Assembly (NCBI GenBank): GCA_921293015.1
Contig: OV121095.1
Span: 33,887,484 to 33,951,483 of the forward strand
Direction of reading: 5' to 3'
Length of the DNA: 64,000 bases
DNA from: Phorcus lineatus
Lineage: Eukaryota; Mollusca; Gastropoda; Trochida; Trochidae
The notes beneath the pieces were generated by a model, which did no database searches, had not been told where the DNA came from, and saw only the letters and a list, made by a program, of their open reading frames with translations. Of the stretch, positions 32,216 to 43,093 are shown in pieces (positions within the stretch are counted from its first letter, which is position 1; every line of letters starts with the position of its first letter). The position numbers were made by a program, and so were the translations under genes.

Positions 32216-32738
32216 AATGAATCAAGAGTCGCCATCATGTTTGCAGCCTCGTGGTATCATCTCGTTCACCTATTTCATTTAGGGTTTCTTACCAGTTGAG
32301 CGAGAAAATGCGTAGTTTATAAATATCAAAATATATATTTTGTTACTGCTCAATGTTAGCTTATAACGGCTGGAGGCAATAGATTCATACATACACACCA
32401 AATAATGAATTGTGATTAAAATAACAACATTCATGATACAAAATGAAGTATGTTCTCAATGCCTAACAATAAAAGCTAGCAGATTTACATAACACAACAT
32501 GTTGATTGTTCAACAATATATTGAAGATATATCTTACTTAAAGATTTCTATTGTGATATGATATTTTCGAACATCTTAGTACCAGATTTTATTCAGGCCC
32601 TAAATCTATCGGCCTTGTCTTTGCGGGAATATGACATGAAAAGGGCGCTGTAATTCTACTAATTTCACAAAGTTAAATTTTTAAAAATTTTATGCATGTA
32701 TAGAATATCCACAAATTAACAATGATTTAAGATTAATT

Positions 32739-34250
32739 GAGGTACAAAAGAAACTTTACACCCTATTGTTTCACTCATACAGTAAAAAAAGCAAAACAAA
32801 TTCTAACTCTAATATCCCGGATCTATCATAGATCCGGGATATTAGAGTTAGAGTCACTGAAAGGACCATAGGCTATAAAATCATTTTTAAAGTCCGGAGT
32901 CTGATGAACATGTCATTTCGTGATTTCCATAATGAATGTTTTTGTCAGTTTAAGAGCACTCAATGTCACATCAATATCTTATGTGACCTCCATTGGCGTT
33001 GATAGAGGCCGTAACTCGCCGTCTCATGGATAACGTTAGGCGTCGGATGACGTCAGCTGGAATCTGTTTCCACTCGTCATGAAGTGCCTGTTCCAGTTGC
33101 TGTCTGGTCTGTGGCTGCGGCTGTCGACGTCTTAGCTGTCGTCTAAGATGATCCTAAAGATGTTCTACAGGGGACAAGTCCGGGGAGCGCGCTTGCCATG
33201 GTTAAACGTTGACGTTGTTCTGGGCAAGGAAATCTCTGGTCAATCTGGCAGTATGGGATGTGGCGTCATCTTGCTGAAACATGATCCCCTGTACCTGTTG
33301 TTGAAGGAACGGACGCACTACGGAAGTCAGTAGTTGATCTTAGTACGCCTGAGCAGTAAGATTTTCTTGTATGGTAACCAGAGGTGTCCTCTGATCCCCA
33401 CGAATGCCACCCCAGACCATCACTCCACAGCCACCAAAGGTATGAACCTCTTGTACACAACCTGATGCATGTCGCTCTCCTCTACGCCTATACTCTCGGA
33501 TTATACCGTCGGCATGGTACATATTAAACCGACTTTCGTGAGTAAAGAGTACCCGTAGCCGATTCCGCCGTTGCCAACGTCGCACACTCCGTGTCCAGCG
33601 CAGACGATTCAGCCGATGCTGATGGGTCAATCCCACGTAGAGGTCGGTAGGCGCGGATACCTGCAGCACGTAATCGTCTCATGACGGTGTTCCTGTGGAT
33701 GTGGTGTCCGAATGCCGTTGCTGCCGTTGCCGTCATTGTCAGGAACCTGTTGCGAAGGTGAAAAACCCGGATGTAGCGGTCTTCTCGGGGCGTTGTAACT
33801 CTTGGTCTGCAACTCCTAGGACGATCAACGGTCTGGCCAGTCTGTTGGAATCGTCTAAACAGGTTAATGATGGTTTGTCGGCTGCATCCAAGAGTTCTTG
33901 CAATATGGCTGTTTGTTGCTCCCACCTGGGACACACCGACGGCTCGCTCTCGTTGCTCTGGTGTTAATCTTGGCATTATTTTCGTGTGCATTTCGTTGCA
34001 ATAGTGCCAGTTCATAATGCGGCTTACCTTTTATACTGTTTGTACAAGAATTCCACGTGCAGTCACTAAAGATCATAAATTTCGAGAAACAACCATAAAA
34101 AGCAAGAATTAATTGAAGTTGGTGTGTTTGGGCGAATAATTCACGTGCCGTGTGTTTGGTATATCATACTGACCAAGGATTTCAATTTTACTTTGTATAT
34201 TTTCAAAATATTTACTAAATTATAGGTGTAAAGTTTCTTTTGTACCTCAG
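32739..34250 (-). mobile_element. Tc1/mariner-like transposon, inactive
   Basis: Terminal inverted repeats TGAGGTACAAAAGAAACTTT and its mirror AAAGTTTCTTTTGTACCTCA bound about 1.5 kb. The minus strand encodes a Tc1-type transposase in pieces: paired helix-turn-helix (RLTPEQRERAVGVSQVGATN; GCSRQTIINLFRRF), then VMVWGGI, FQQDDATSHTA, and ARSPDLSPVEHL. The first catalytic Asp region reads FTHESRF instead of the usual F-x-D-E-S-R-F, and there are frameshifts and stops. It cannot code for active enzyme. Confidence 0.9.
32802..32851. repeat. Perfect hairpin inside the Tc1-like element
   Basis: CTAACTCTAATATCCCGGAT mirrors ATCCGGGATATTAGAGTTAG around a six-to-eight-base loop, close to the left terminal repeat. 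Confidence 0.85.
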
Positions 34251-34339
34251 TTTCAATAATCAATAAAGCATTTCTCTATCTTACATCGGCAAAACATCAC
34301 ATCAAATTAGTCGCATCACATCGTATGTAGGTATGTGTG

Positions 34340-34405
34340 TGTATGTATTATGTATGTATGTATGTATGTATGTATGTATGTATGTATGTATGTATGTATG
34401 TATAC
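34340..34405 (+). repeat. (GTAT)n microsatellite
   Basis: About 13 GTAT units at the outer edge of inverted-repeat arm A. Arm B has a shorter ATAC run at the matching place (51,165). Confidence 0.9.
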
Positions 34406-35720
34406 ATACGATTATTCAGTTGTATCTTTTGAAGACATTTTTCATGTATGACTTAGTTTCCAAATTTGATGCGACTTTTCAGCCGTCTACAAAATATGCC
34501 TGTGAAGATTGTCAGTGAATTATCTCCAGAAGAATTGATAGAAAGTTTCACCATAACTGTAGGAGAAGACACATGATGATGTAGTTTGGTAATCTTGAAA
34601 TTGTTGAATTTTTCAGCTTAATCAAAATTGACTCTGGTTTGAAGTTATTAGCGAATTTAAAAATATATAAACAAATAAACATTTCTTAACCATTCACCTT
34701 GATCATTGATAATTGTTGATATGAACGTTTCTTTCTCTTCAGTATTCAAATTATAATTTTCGTTTTGTTTGTTACTCATTAAATAAGTAAATAATATTTA
34801 TTAAATAATAATAGTATTTGGTGCCAAAACGCTATCTAATATAATTTAATATAATGTAATATGATGTAACGATATAACGTCTATGACAAGTTATTTCACT
34901 ATAGTATTTGATTGATCGGGCAATATGAGTTAATTATTTTAATTTAACTTGATATATAACTCATATTGCAAAGTTTTTACTTCTCGTTTTTACTGTTTGG
35001 TCACAAATATAATTTTGAAATTAGAACTGCCCAGAGGTCACTAAGAAAGATGTCGGCTGAGTTATCTATGTTGGTAGAGAAGGGTAACAGTGCTCTGACC
35101 CAATTTGCTATAAAGAATAAATGTGCTACTGTTGGGAGATAAGAAGAAAAGTGTTTCTGTACATTTCGCTTGAACAAATTGGTGGTTTTCTTTATGCTGA
35201 TATGTTTTATATGTATGAATTAATTTCTAAACTAAATAAGATGATGATTGAATGTTTATGCTTATACTTTACAGAATAAGATAAAGAAGTTTTTTAAAGA
35301 AGGGAACAGAGTGTGTTGTTGGGATTTAATATGTCAAAATATGTTAAAAACTTTATAAAAAGTGTTATTTCATCGACAAGTATTGTTTTTTCTGAAAGGT
35401 AACATCTTGATGGTTATATTTATTAGTTGGCACAGTGACAATAAACAGGAAATAAATCGAGATTTATAATCGCAATCGGACAATGGCGCGCGCAAATGAC
35501 TCAAACGTTATTTTGGAAAAGTATTATTACACACACAACGACAAATATATTTTTGAGGGGCTTAATAGGTAATTTAACTAATATACATGTAAATTAGGCG
35601 TATATTCTCGACTTCTTAATAAGATATTTAGAACAATCAGAACATATCACGTCATGAAAACTTTTCAAACCTGATTCTTTTCAGTGTGACACTAGAGCCG
35701 CTGAGCAGAACTACAGCTTT
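34400..35720 (+). repeat. Arm A of a large inverted duplication (partner 49,620-51,170)
   Basis: Matching blocks occur in reverse complement in arm B: TTATTCAGTTGTATCTTTTG, AATATGCCTGTGAAGATTGT, ATGATGATGTAGTTTGGTA, TGATATGAACGTTTCTTTCT and GACACTAGAGCCGCTGAG. The inner end resembles the M1 terminus (AGAGCC.CT), and the block GGACAATGGCGCGCGCAAAT resembles the M1 interior. The arms may therefore be diverged, longer relatives of M1. Confidence 0.75.
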
Positions 35721-36069
35721 AAGATAGGCGCTATGTAAATAATTATCATTGATCAATTGTTTCGATTTTACATTCGAAAAAAAGGAAATATAGTAATTAA
35801 GGTATTTAAGAGATAGCATACAACCTTAAAAGACTTTTTTTGCACTTATTTCAGCAATATGCTCTATTTATAATTCTGTCTAACTTTTAAGCCAATCATG
35901 CTTTTTGGTAGGATGGACTTTTTTCGTCTGGCGTTCGTCCGAAGTATGATAAGGTCTACCTAGAAAAGTTTCGTTTATTTCTAGATAGATAAGGATAAAC
36001 ATTCCTTGTTCCTGGTTGGACCATACAATCTGATTTGGATTATTTCGTAAAATTGTTTTAGTTTTATTT

Positions 36070-36350
36070 GATATATAAGCCGTTTAGAAGAGTCTCAAGA
36101 CAATTGTAGCGATGGTTTTCTGTTCCAATATGCGATTAACATATGAACATGAATTAAGCCGTTTAGAAGACACACTGGTAATAGAGTCTGAAAGGGTATC
36201 ACTGATATGCCTTGCGTACTCCTACGAGAAATTAAGCCGTTTAGAAGACACACTCGTAATAAAGCCTTAAAGGGTATCACTGTTATGCCTCGGTAACTCC
36301 TACAAGAAATTAAGCCGTTTGGAAGACACACTGGTAATAAAGTAGATAGA
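36070..36350 (+). repeat. Imperfect tandem repeat, about 70 bp, three to four units
   Basis: TTAAGCCGTTTAGAAGACAC recurs at about 36,155, 36,234 and 36,310 with TGGTAATA and AGGGTATCACTG blocks between. A weaker start lies at 36,075. Confidence 0.8.
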
Positions 36351-36399
36351 TAAGTAGTGGTTGTTTCTGAAAATTATTATCTCGAATCTTATCACTTAG

Positions 36400-36775
36400 C
36401 ATTGTGACAATAAACAGGGGAAAAGTTTAGATTTATGATCGAAAACCCAACAATGGCACCAATGACTCTAAAGTAATTTTGGAAACTTATTCATAGCAGA
36501 CATCAGGAGAAATATAGGTTGGTTTTGTTTAGTAGGTAATTTAATTAATATAGATATAAGTGTGAGGCTGAATTTCGGCTTCATAACATTTGAACGGCTG
36601 TTTTTAATTTACAACCCAAAACAAAAAATGTCATAATTTGGCATTTAAGAGATAAAAATGCAATTTTTAATACTAGAGTTGAATTTATCTTAGGTCATAT
36701 GATAGTTTGGCTCTATACAAGCCACATCCACAATTCATGAAAGATACTCTGTGTCACTTTAAGAAAAATGATGCC
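36400..36775 (+). repeat. Diverged relative of M1
   Basis: TGTGACAATAAACAGG, TTATGATCGAAAACCCAACA, TAATTTTGGAAACTTAT and a TAGGTAATTTAATTAATATA block follow the M1 order but with many differences. It ends GATACTCTGTGTCACTTTAA, resembling an end near 29,530. Confidence 0.55.
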
Positions 36776-36859
36776 TCGTTCTGTGTGGTTTAATCAAGAC
36801 ATCTTAGACTGCATGTGGACACGACGAATGAAAGACAATCACAAGGACGTCTGGTTAGG

Positions 36860-37290
36860 TAGACAGACAGACAGACAGATGGTTTATTTGAGTCTCACCT
36901 CACATAAAATACATATAAATGTACAATGTTAAACGACCTAAAGTGAGCCATCCTCTATTGGTTCTGAGAGAGTAAATTAAGAGCAATAAAAATATCGAAG
37001 GTTTATACTACAAATACAAAATATGTACACATATATAAAACTATCCATACAAAATATGCTTCCTTTTTTGTAAAATATAAAAGCAGGTTTTAGCAGTAAA
37101 ATAGATATCGTTAATAAAAAGTAAAACTAATTTATCTTCATCAGAGAGCTTTTTAAAAATGGGATTGCTAAAACAGACATTTTCAAACAGCCGTTCACGC
37201 ATCTCATACACAGGACAATGTAAAAGTACAAGTCTTTCATTCTCAACACTTTCATCACACTTAAAACATACTCTGTCATTCACGCATTAC
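36860..37290 (-). mobile_element. LINE 3' end with ORF2 zinc knuckle
   Basis: The minus strand encodes VCFKCDESVENERLVLLHCP then VYEMRERLFENV and ends KRKHILYG-stop. It has the same architecture as the 29,715 element but a different sequence, so a separate family. The (GACA)n at 36,865 marks the 3' tail. Confidence 0.75.
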
Positions 37291-37559
37291 ATTACTATGT
37301 AATTATTTGAAAACAAGGAAGCATTTTGCCAAGTTATTTCATGAAAAAATTACATTCATAAATAAGTACTTTTTTCTACTATACTAGGCCTTTAAAAGGT
37401 AAGCAATAGATGAGTGATTCATGTGATGACATCAACTAGGTATATAAACCACGTAGATGTTAATATATATGTTTACGTAGGAATAGATGTACGTCTCGAT
37501 GCTGACGTAGTTGCAAATCATATCTAACAAGGATATTTATATTGCGCTAATTCACGCCA

Positions 37560-37760
37560 CACCATGTACCCAATTAGTACTGCTGGGTGAACAGAGGCAC
37601 AATTCGAATAAAGTCTCTTGCCTAAGGAGACACCACAAGTTTTTTTATAACTTGTGACTCAGTGCGGGGCAGGGAATAACCCTTCAAACTCTCAGTTAAT
37701 ACAGCAATGATCAGGTAACCCACCCATCCAGCGAGCCATGCCGGATCTTGCTGAACTTCA
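37560..37760 (-). repeat. Possible SINE/LINE remnant
   Basis: Contains TCTTGCCTAAGGAGACACCA and GGTAACCCACCCATCCAGCG, which resemble motifs shared by dispersed retroelements of many animals. No boundaries found. Confidence 0.3.
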
Positions 37761-38271
37761 CTGATAGCAGTCAACTCAGCTACGCACAGGACTATATAAT
37801 TGATAAGATTTTGACATATATGAATATTTTAAAAATATAGTGAAAATATAGTTGAAAATATGTATGTTTGTATTGTCGTAGATGTCGACGATGATGATGA
37901 TGTAGTTTTAGTGTTAATGTTTATGTTTATGTTCTGTGTGTCTTGGTTGATGATGCTGAAAGTGAAAACGATGATATCATAGTTGTGTTATTTTCCAAGT
38001 TGTTGTAGAGCTTAATTAAACGGGTGATATTAATGATGATGTTGTTTAACATTACAATTTTCAAACATATCAACATTAGGAAACAAATCATCATGAAATA
38101 GCAATTTGATAATGGGGTGGAAAATGAGATATTCTCGTTTGTATCTTAGTTTTGAAGTGTCAATAAGGACCTCACATCTGTTGATGTTAAGAATCGTTAC
38201 AATGCTCTAATGACTGCCGGCAACTTAGTAAGACGGTATTTCTAGATTATATTCCAATAATTTCAATAAAA

Positions 38272-38703
38272 TGTAGCACAATCGCCAGGCACACATCGTA
38301 AGATTCAACAAGAAGACGAGATGCATGTGGATTTTCATGGGTTTATTTCTTCTAAGTACTTTGAACCAATCTGGCTGTCGACACTTCCAGCCCGCTTTCC
38401 CTGGGCACCCTCACGACCCCCAACGCGTCTTCAATCACATGGCTGGTTGTGGCTGTCACTAGCCCATGGTCGGGTGCTGGCTGAGAATCAACTCCCCAGT
38501 CCCGTGGCTGAGACTCAACCCTCTCTCCAGGACAATGGCTGAGAACTGAACTCCCTTCTTAAGACAAACCTGGGTCTTATATACCCACAGACTCAGTTGT
38601 CAACACAATGTGACTTGACAACAGCCTATGGATTATTTCTTAGGGATTACTTAGAGATGGGATTAGCAGTTTATAACATAGGTTTCATAACAACTATGTT
38701 ACA
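38272..38703 (-). mobile_element. Solo LTR
   Basis: On the minus strand it starts TGTAACATAG and ends GTGCTACA, with TG...CA termini. It has a TATA box (GGGTATATAAGACC), about 220 bases later an AATAAA poly(A) signal, and a downstream U5-like part. It is GC-richer than its surroundings. No gag or pol lies beside it, so it is a recombined solo LTR. AAAA outside both ends may be the target duplication. Confidence 0.65.
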
Positions 38704-39720
38704 AAAATGATATTTGCCTTTGATTCTTATTTCAAAGTTATAAGCTAAAAATCAAACCAAATAAAAACTATTTAGAATTAAGTATTCTGCTTTTGTCAAT
38801 TTTCTTAGATCTCCTAACAAATTAGCTTGTTCTATCTGTCTAAGAAGGCGGTACTATTAGTGACTTCTCTTAAAAAAATGTTATCAGCAGGTTGGTGCAT
38901 TTGGTATCAGACAAAACAAGGGTAAGATTTAAATGTTTTCCAAAATCAAAACTGAGTAATGTAAAATATAAAGATCCATACGCCGGGATTCTTTACCTTT
39001 CACATTGCAAAAGAGTTCCTATCATAAAATTTAAGGCCTCTTATGCTTAAATTTCATTTAAAAAGTTTAAAAGTATTCGGAAGAAAAGATGAGGTTATCA
39101 AATGCATTGATTGGAAACTTCCCTTAAGATTTCTTGTACTAATTTTTAAAAAGATAATTTCCCAAGAAAAAGAAAATATCACACAATAACAAAGAACTGT
39201 ATTTAAATATGTTCATGATCACTTTAAATTACTTTTTATTTAAAAAAACCGACGATATGACTTTCTCATTATTTGTGAAACACGAAACAAACTAAAAAAC
39301 GTCTCTCAGGTGGGGCTATTCTCATATATATATAGATATATATCTATATAAACATTTACCTGGAGATTAATCACGGGAAGACTTACAGTTCCTGTACTTC
39401 CTGTTTCAAGTGAATAAGAATTAAGGTCAAACTTATCTTCGTGCTTTTTGTCTCTTGATCGCCCACAATTTCATTTTGACCTAATTCAAATTGCTCTTTT
39501 TAAATATGTTTTAAAACCGGTCAGAATATTTAACACCATGTTTACAGAAAAAGGCTCTCAATCATGTTTTTGAGAATTCTATTTCTTCAAACTTTCCAAA
39601 TTTTATCTTAGTTTATGCAAAACGTCTGATGAAAATCAAATCGTCTTTTTCATCATATTCCTTTCACTTGTCAATTTCGGGGTCATTTCCTGTTCAAAGT
39701 TCATGTGGACATGATCTTCA

Positions 39721-39816
39721 CGGAATTACGTCAATCTCATTAAAATTAAATCTAAATGCTCCACAACATAACGTCGTTCAGCAATATTAGATTTATTTTA
39801 ATGAGATTGGGAATTA
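39721..39816. repeat. Small hairpin element
   Basis: AATTACGTCAATCTCATTAA mirrors TTTTAATGAGATTGGGAATTAC, with TTAAATCTAA and TTAGATTTAT in the inner arms. Confidence 0.7.
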
Positions 39817-41348
39817 CATCAGACTGTTGGTGTGTGACAAATAACAACAAATAAAGACCGGAGAACCGATCAATGAATTGTTTTCGATGAGATTGGTGAT
39901 CCTGCAATAGTTGTTTTCAAAAAGGGGGGAATCAAGACAAAATGTTAAAACATTTTGCACGAAATAAGATATCAATGGAATTAGTTTTACCAACATTTGA
40001 GAAAGGTGTCTGAACCGAATGTTAAACTTTGATCGTTGCTTTGGATGTAGGGGATCTCTCATTGAACTTTTTGAGTGCAGCACTTCCGGCATCTGAAATC
40101 GTTACGCCCGACTCCCAACTAAAAACACTCGATCCGTAAGTCCATCTGAGTGTGAATGTTACAAAGAAATGAAAATAAATTACATGAAATTTAAAAAAAT
40201 AGATTAAAATGAATTTCGCCCATGATGAAATATAAATACATCAAGAATGACATATCTGCATTATGTTATTGGAGTCTTTAAAATGGCCTTTCAAGTGGCA
40301 TAGATATGAGACACGTTAACAAATGTGTCAACACAAGGGTTTGGTCAGATACAAGTAAGAAAGTACTTTTGATATATTTTAACAAAGTACTGGTTACTTG
40401 ATTACACTATTAAAGTACTTGAAATACAAAGGAGAATTCAATTATTTCACTTAGTTTTAAAGCTTTTACTGAAGAAGAATAAATAAATATATAACTTCAG
40501 CATAAAATTTGTTTGTTATGTTTTTTTTGTTAATTTTCAAATTTTCTAAAGGTAAATTTTATATAAAAAGTAATTAGCAGTTTTTTAGAATTGATTGTTA
40601 ATACCATGATTTCACCATCATTTTGAACTTCTTATCAGGCCATTGTTGTAAGGACATATGCAGACCACGTGTTTGATACGGCTGAATGATTACATTGTTA
40701 TTAGATGACATATGGTTAAAATCATTTATTCCCTTACATTAGATTACATGAATCTGATGGTTAACTCGCAATTTATGCTATTATGACTGTTCAATTTGAA
40801 AATATAAGGTGTAATGTGAATTGTATTTGCACAACATTTTTTCATGCACTTCGGAGTGATATCTGCAGGCAGGTGACCCTCCTAGTGCTAAGGTTAACCC
40901 TTTTCCCACAGTTACGACATTGAGCTACGATCACCTTAGTAATTTGCTTTCGAGTTGGCCCGATCAATGCTAAGTAGGAATCGGGTCAAGTGGTTTTATC
41001 TATGACCTGTCAGCGTCCATAATTTCAAACGATCAGTGGTCTCTAGATATCTAATTGTGCCCACGGCTGTCCTACACGTGCCTCGTCAGCTGGAGGGCAA
41101 AGGCCATCCAACACGACCACTATCAATAAGCAGAGTAAACACACAGCATACCACGATTGAAAGGTTTGATCTAATTTCAATAAGGTTGACGAGTGTGCTG
41201 AAAGAATCAAACCCCAGAAATCATATTTTTGGTATTGGTGAAACTTAAATAATTACTGTCGCAAATGCAAGTGAAAGAGGTAATTTTGGCATCCACAAAT
41301 CATCTGATATTCGTGATACCGAACTGCAAAATTCTGAAACAATTGACA
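39817..41348. other. Intergenic
   Basis: No gene recognised. ACATTGAGCTACGATCACC near 40,918 is faintly tRNA-like on the minus strand. Confidence 0.35.
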
Positions 41349-41356
41349 TCCTGCTG

Positions 41357-42087
41357 CATGGGCCCCGCTAACAGAGTCCCCTATGTATAGACTATTGACA
41401 GGGTAATTCACCCGCCATCTTCGAACTCTAGCGTGTAAAATGCTCTTTAAACGCAAATAAAAACTAAAAGTATATCACGAAATGATCGGACATATATCCT
41501 TTGATACTCCGCCGCTAATCTTACCTTAATTTTTTTTTTTAATAATGCCTATGTCTGACTTAATTTTCGCGAAGCGAGCCTGGTTACATTTACCCCACCC
41601 GGAAGTTGTCAATGGCGGTCGACCAGTTATTGTTTATGACGAGTTATTGTAAAATTAATGTCTTTAAAAAAATATTACCACTGAGTTAAGTTGACTTCTG
41701 ACATTGTTGTTATCTCTCACGTGTTAAAAATGTCATGCGAACAAATTTTGAATTTCCCTCGCTTAATCAAGTGTTTATGGCATTGTACTAATCAACCAAT
41801 GAGGTTCAAGAAGCGTGTTGGCTGCGGCCATGTCGGCAGCCATTGTAAACTTCCGGGTAAGGTAAATGTGACCTGACCGCTTCGCGAAAGAAAGATTAAA
41901 AGCAGGAATAAAACGATAAGTATGAAGGAAAGGTTAGCGGCGGAGTATCTCTGGGAATGTGTTCTATTACTACATAATGCAATTTGAGTCGACAATAGCG
42001 TAAAATTAGATTTTTTAGATCGAAGATGGCTGGTGAATTACCCTGTCAATAGTCTATACATAGGGGACTCTGTTAGCGGGGCCCATG
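41357..42087. mobile_element. Foldback element with 8-bp target duplication (hAT-like)
   Basis: TCCTGCTG flanks the element (41349-41356 and 42088-42095). The ends CATGGGCCCCGCTAACAGAG and CTCTGTTAGCGGGGCCCATG are perfect mirrors, and similarity continues inward for well over 100 bp (CTATTGACAGGGTAATTCAC; AACTTCCGGGTAAGGTAAAT). An 8-bp duplication is typical of hAT elements. No transposase inside. Confidence 0.8.
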
Positions 42088-42095
42088 TCCTGCTG

Positions 42096-42180
42096 CTAAA
42101 ATTAGCGCAGCATCAGTAGCATTCTCGAGGCTTTTCAACGAATCTGCACTCAGATTATCAACCAGAAAAAAACCTAGGGG
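42096..42180 (+). pseudogene. Remnant resembling a hAT transposase C-terminus
   Basis: Directly after the foldback, one frame reads AASVAFSRLFNESALRLSTR, resembling the C-terminal hAT dimerisation signature (P-x-S-x-x-x-E-R-x-F-S). Only about 25 residues, so the match is weak. Confidence 0.3.
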
Positions 42181-42708
42181 TAATTGTACCCATGGTTTTC
42201 AATAAGGAAACTATTTTGGCAACATGATAAATATTAAGAGACATATTTGCGTCTCTGACAGCATAGGAATTTGTATTTGATGAGTGAATACATTATCCAT
42301 ATAAACGAACGTGCCGTCGATGTATATGACATATATCATCTTTATTTGTATTATGTATTTTAAGAATAAATATATGATCATATAAACATTTCATACATTA
42401 TGAACATTCCATACATAATAGACACACAGACTTATCGACCAGTCCAAATCTACCATACTCTGAGTAATTGTCCGACAAAATCCAAAATTGGAGCGGTATT
42501 AACATAAGCTTCTAGCTTGTTTACCAATCCAATTCTTTTCTGAAATAAATATGTTTAAACCAAAATCCAAATAGGCCATGATGCATATGTAATACATGAA
42601 TTTATATAAAATAATTAACTTAGATTCTCCGAGTGTCTCATGCGCGCCAAGATTCGACCGATCGGTACAAAATCACTCAGGCGGGTAGGTACAGTTCGGA
42701 TAGGCTGT

Positions 42709-42807
42709 AATCGTTGGAGTCATATATGCCAAACTTAATCAATGGTGTAAATTGATTTGGAGATATCGACTGTTACCAAAACGACACATTTTAAAGCTTG
42801 TTGGTTA
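42709..42807 (+). mobile_element. M1 element, left part (interrupted by a LINE)
   Basis: TTGGAGTCATATATGCCAAA and the following bases match M1 up to AAGCTTGTTGGTTA (42794-42807). The terminal AGAGCCACTC is missing. The element resumes at 48425. Confidence 0.85.
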
Positions 42808-42869
42808 ATAACCCAACCAATTATCAACTCAACACCAACATACTCTGACAAAGAACACCAAAGAGATGT

Positions 42870-43093
42870 CAAGAGAATGTACTCAAACGCAATGAAACTT
42901 GGGTTATTTTAAACAGTGGCATAACTGAAACCGAAATTAGAGACGCTATAAACGGTCTGAAAAGGAATAAGTCCGCCAGTCTTGATAAATTAATTGCGGA
43001 ATTCTTTGTATATGGGGTTGATGTTTTAATTCCAACTCTTGATAAGTTATTAAATAAAATGTTCGACTCCGGCTGTATACCGGATGTAGCTTA
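42870..43093 (+). pseudogene. Foreign reverse-transcriptase fragment at the LINE 5' end
   Basis: One frame reads ILNSGITETEIRDAINGLKR then NKSASLDKLIAEFF and LLNKMFDSGCIPDVA, the segment before the palm of a different LINE RT (E-I-x-x-A-I-x-x-L-K-x-N-K-S). It stops abruptly at about 43,093, where the endonuclease LINE's leader begins. Confidence 0.7.

Noticed and set aside
33524-34015. Intact transposase gene
   Set aside because: Only the N-terminal half is open; catalytic residues lie in other frames with a substitution and stops.
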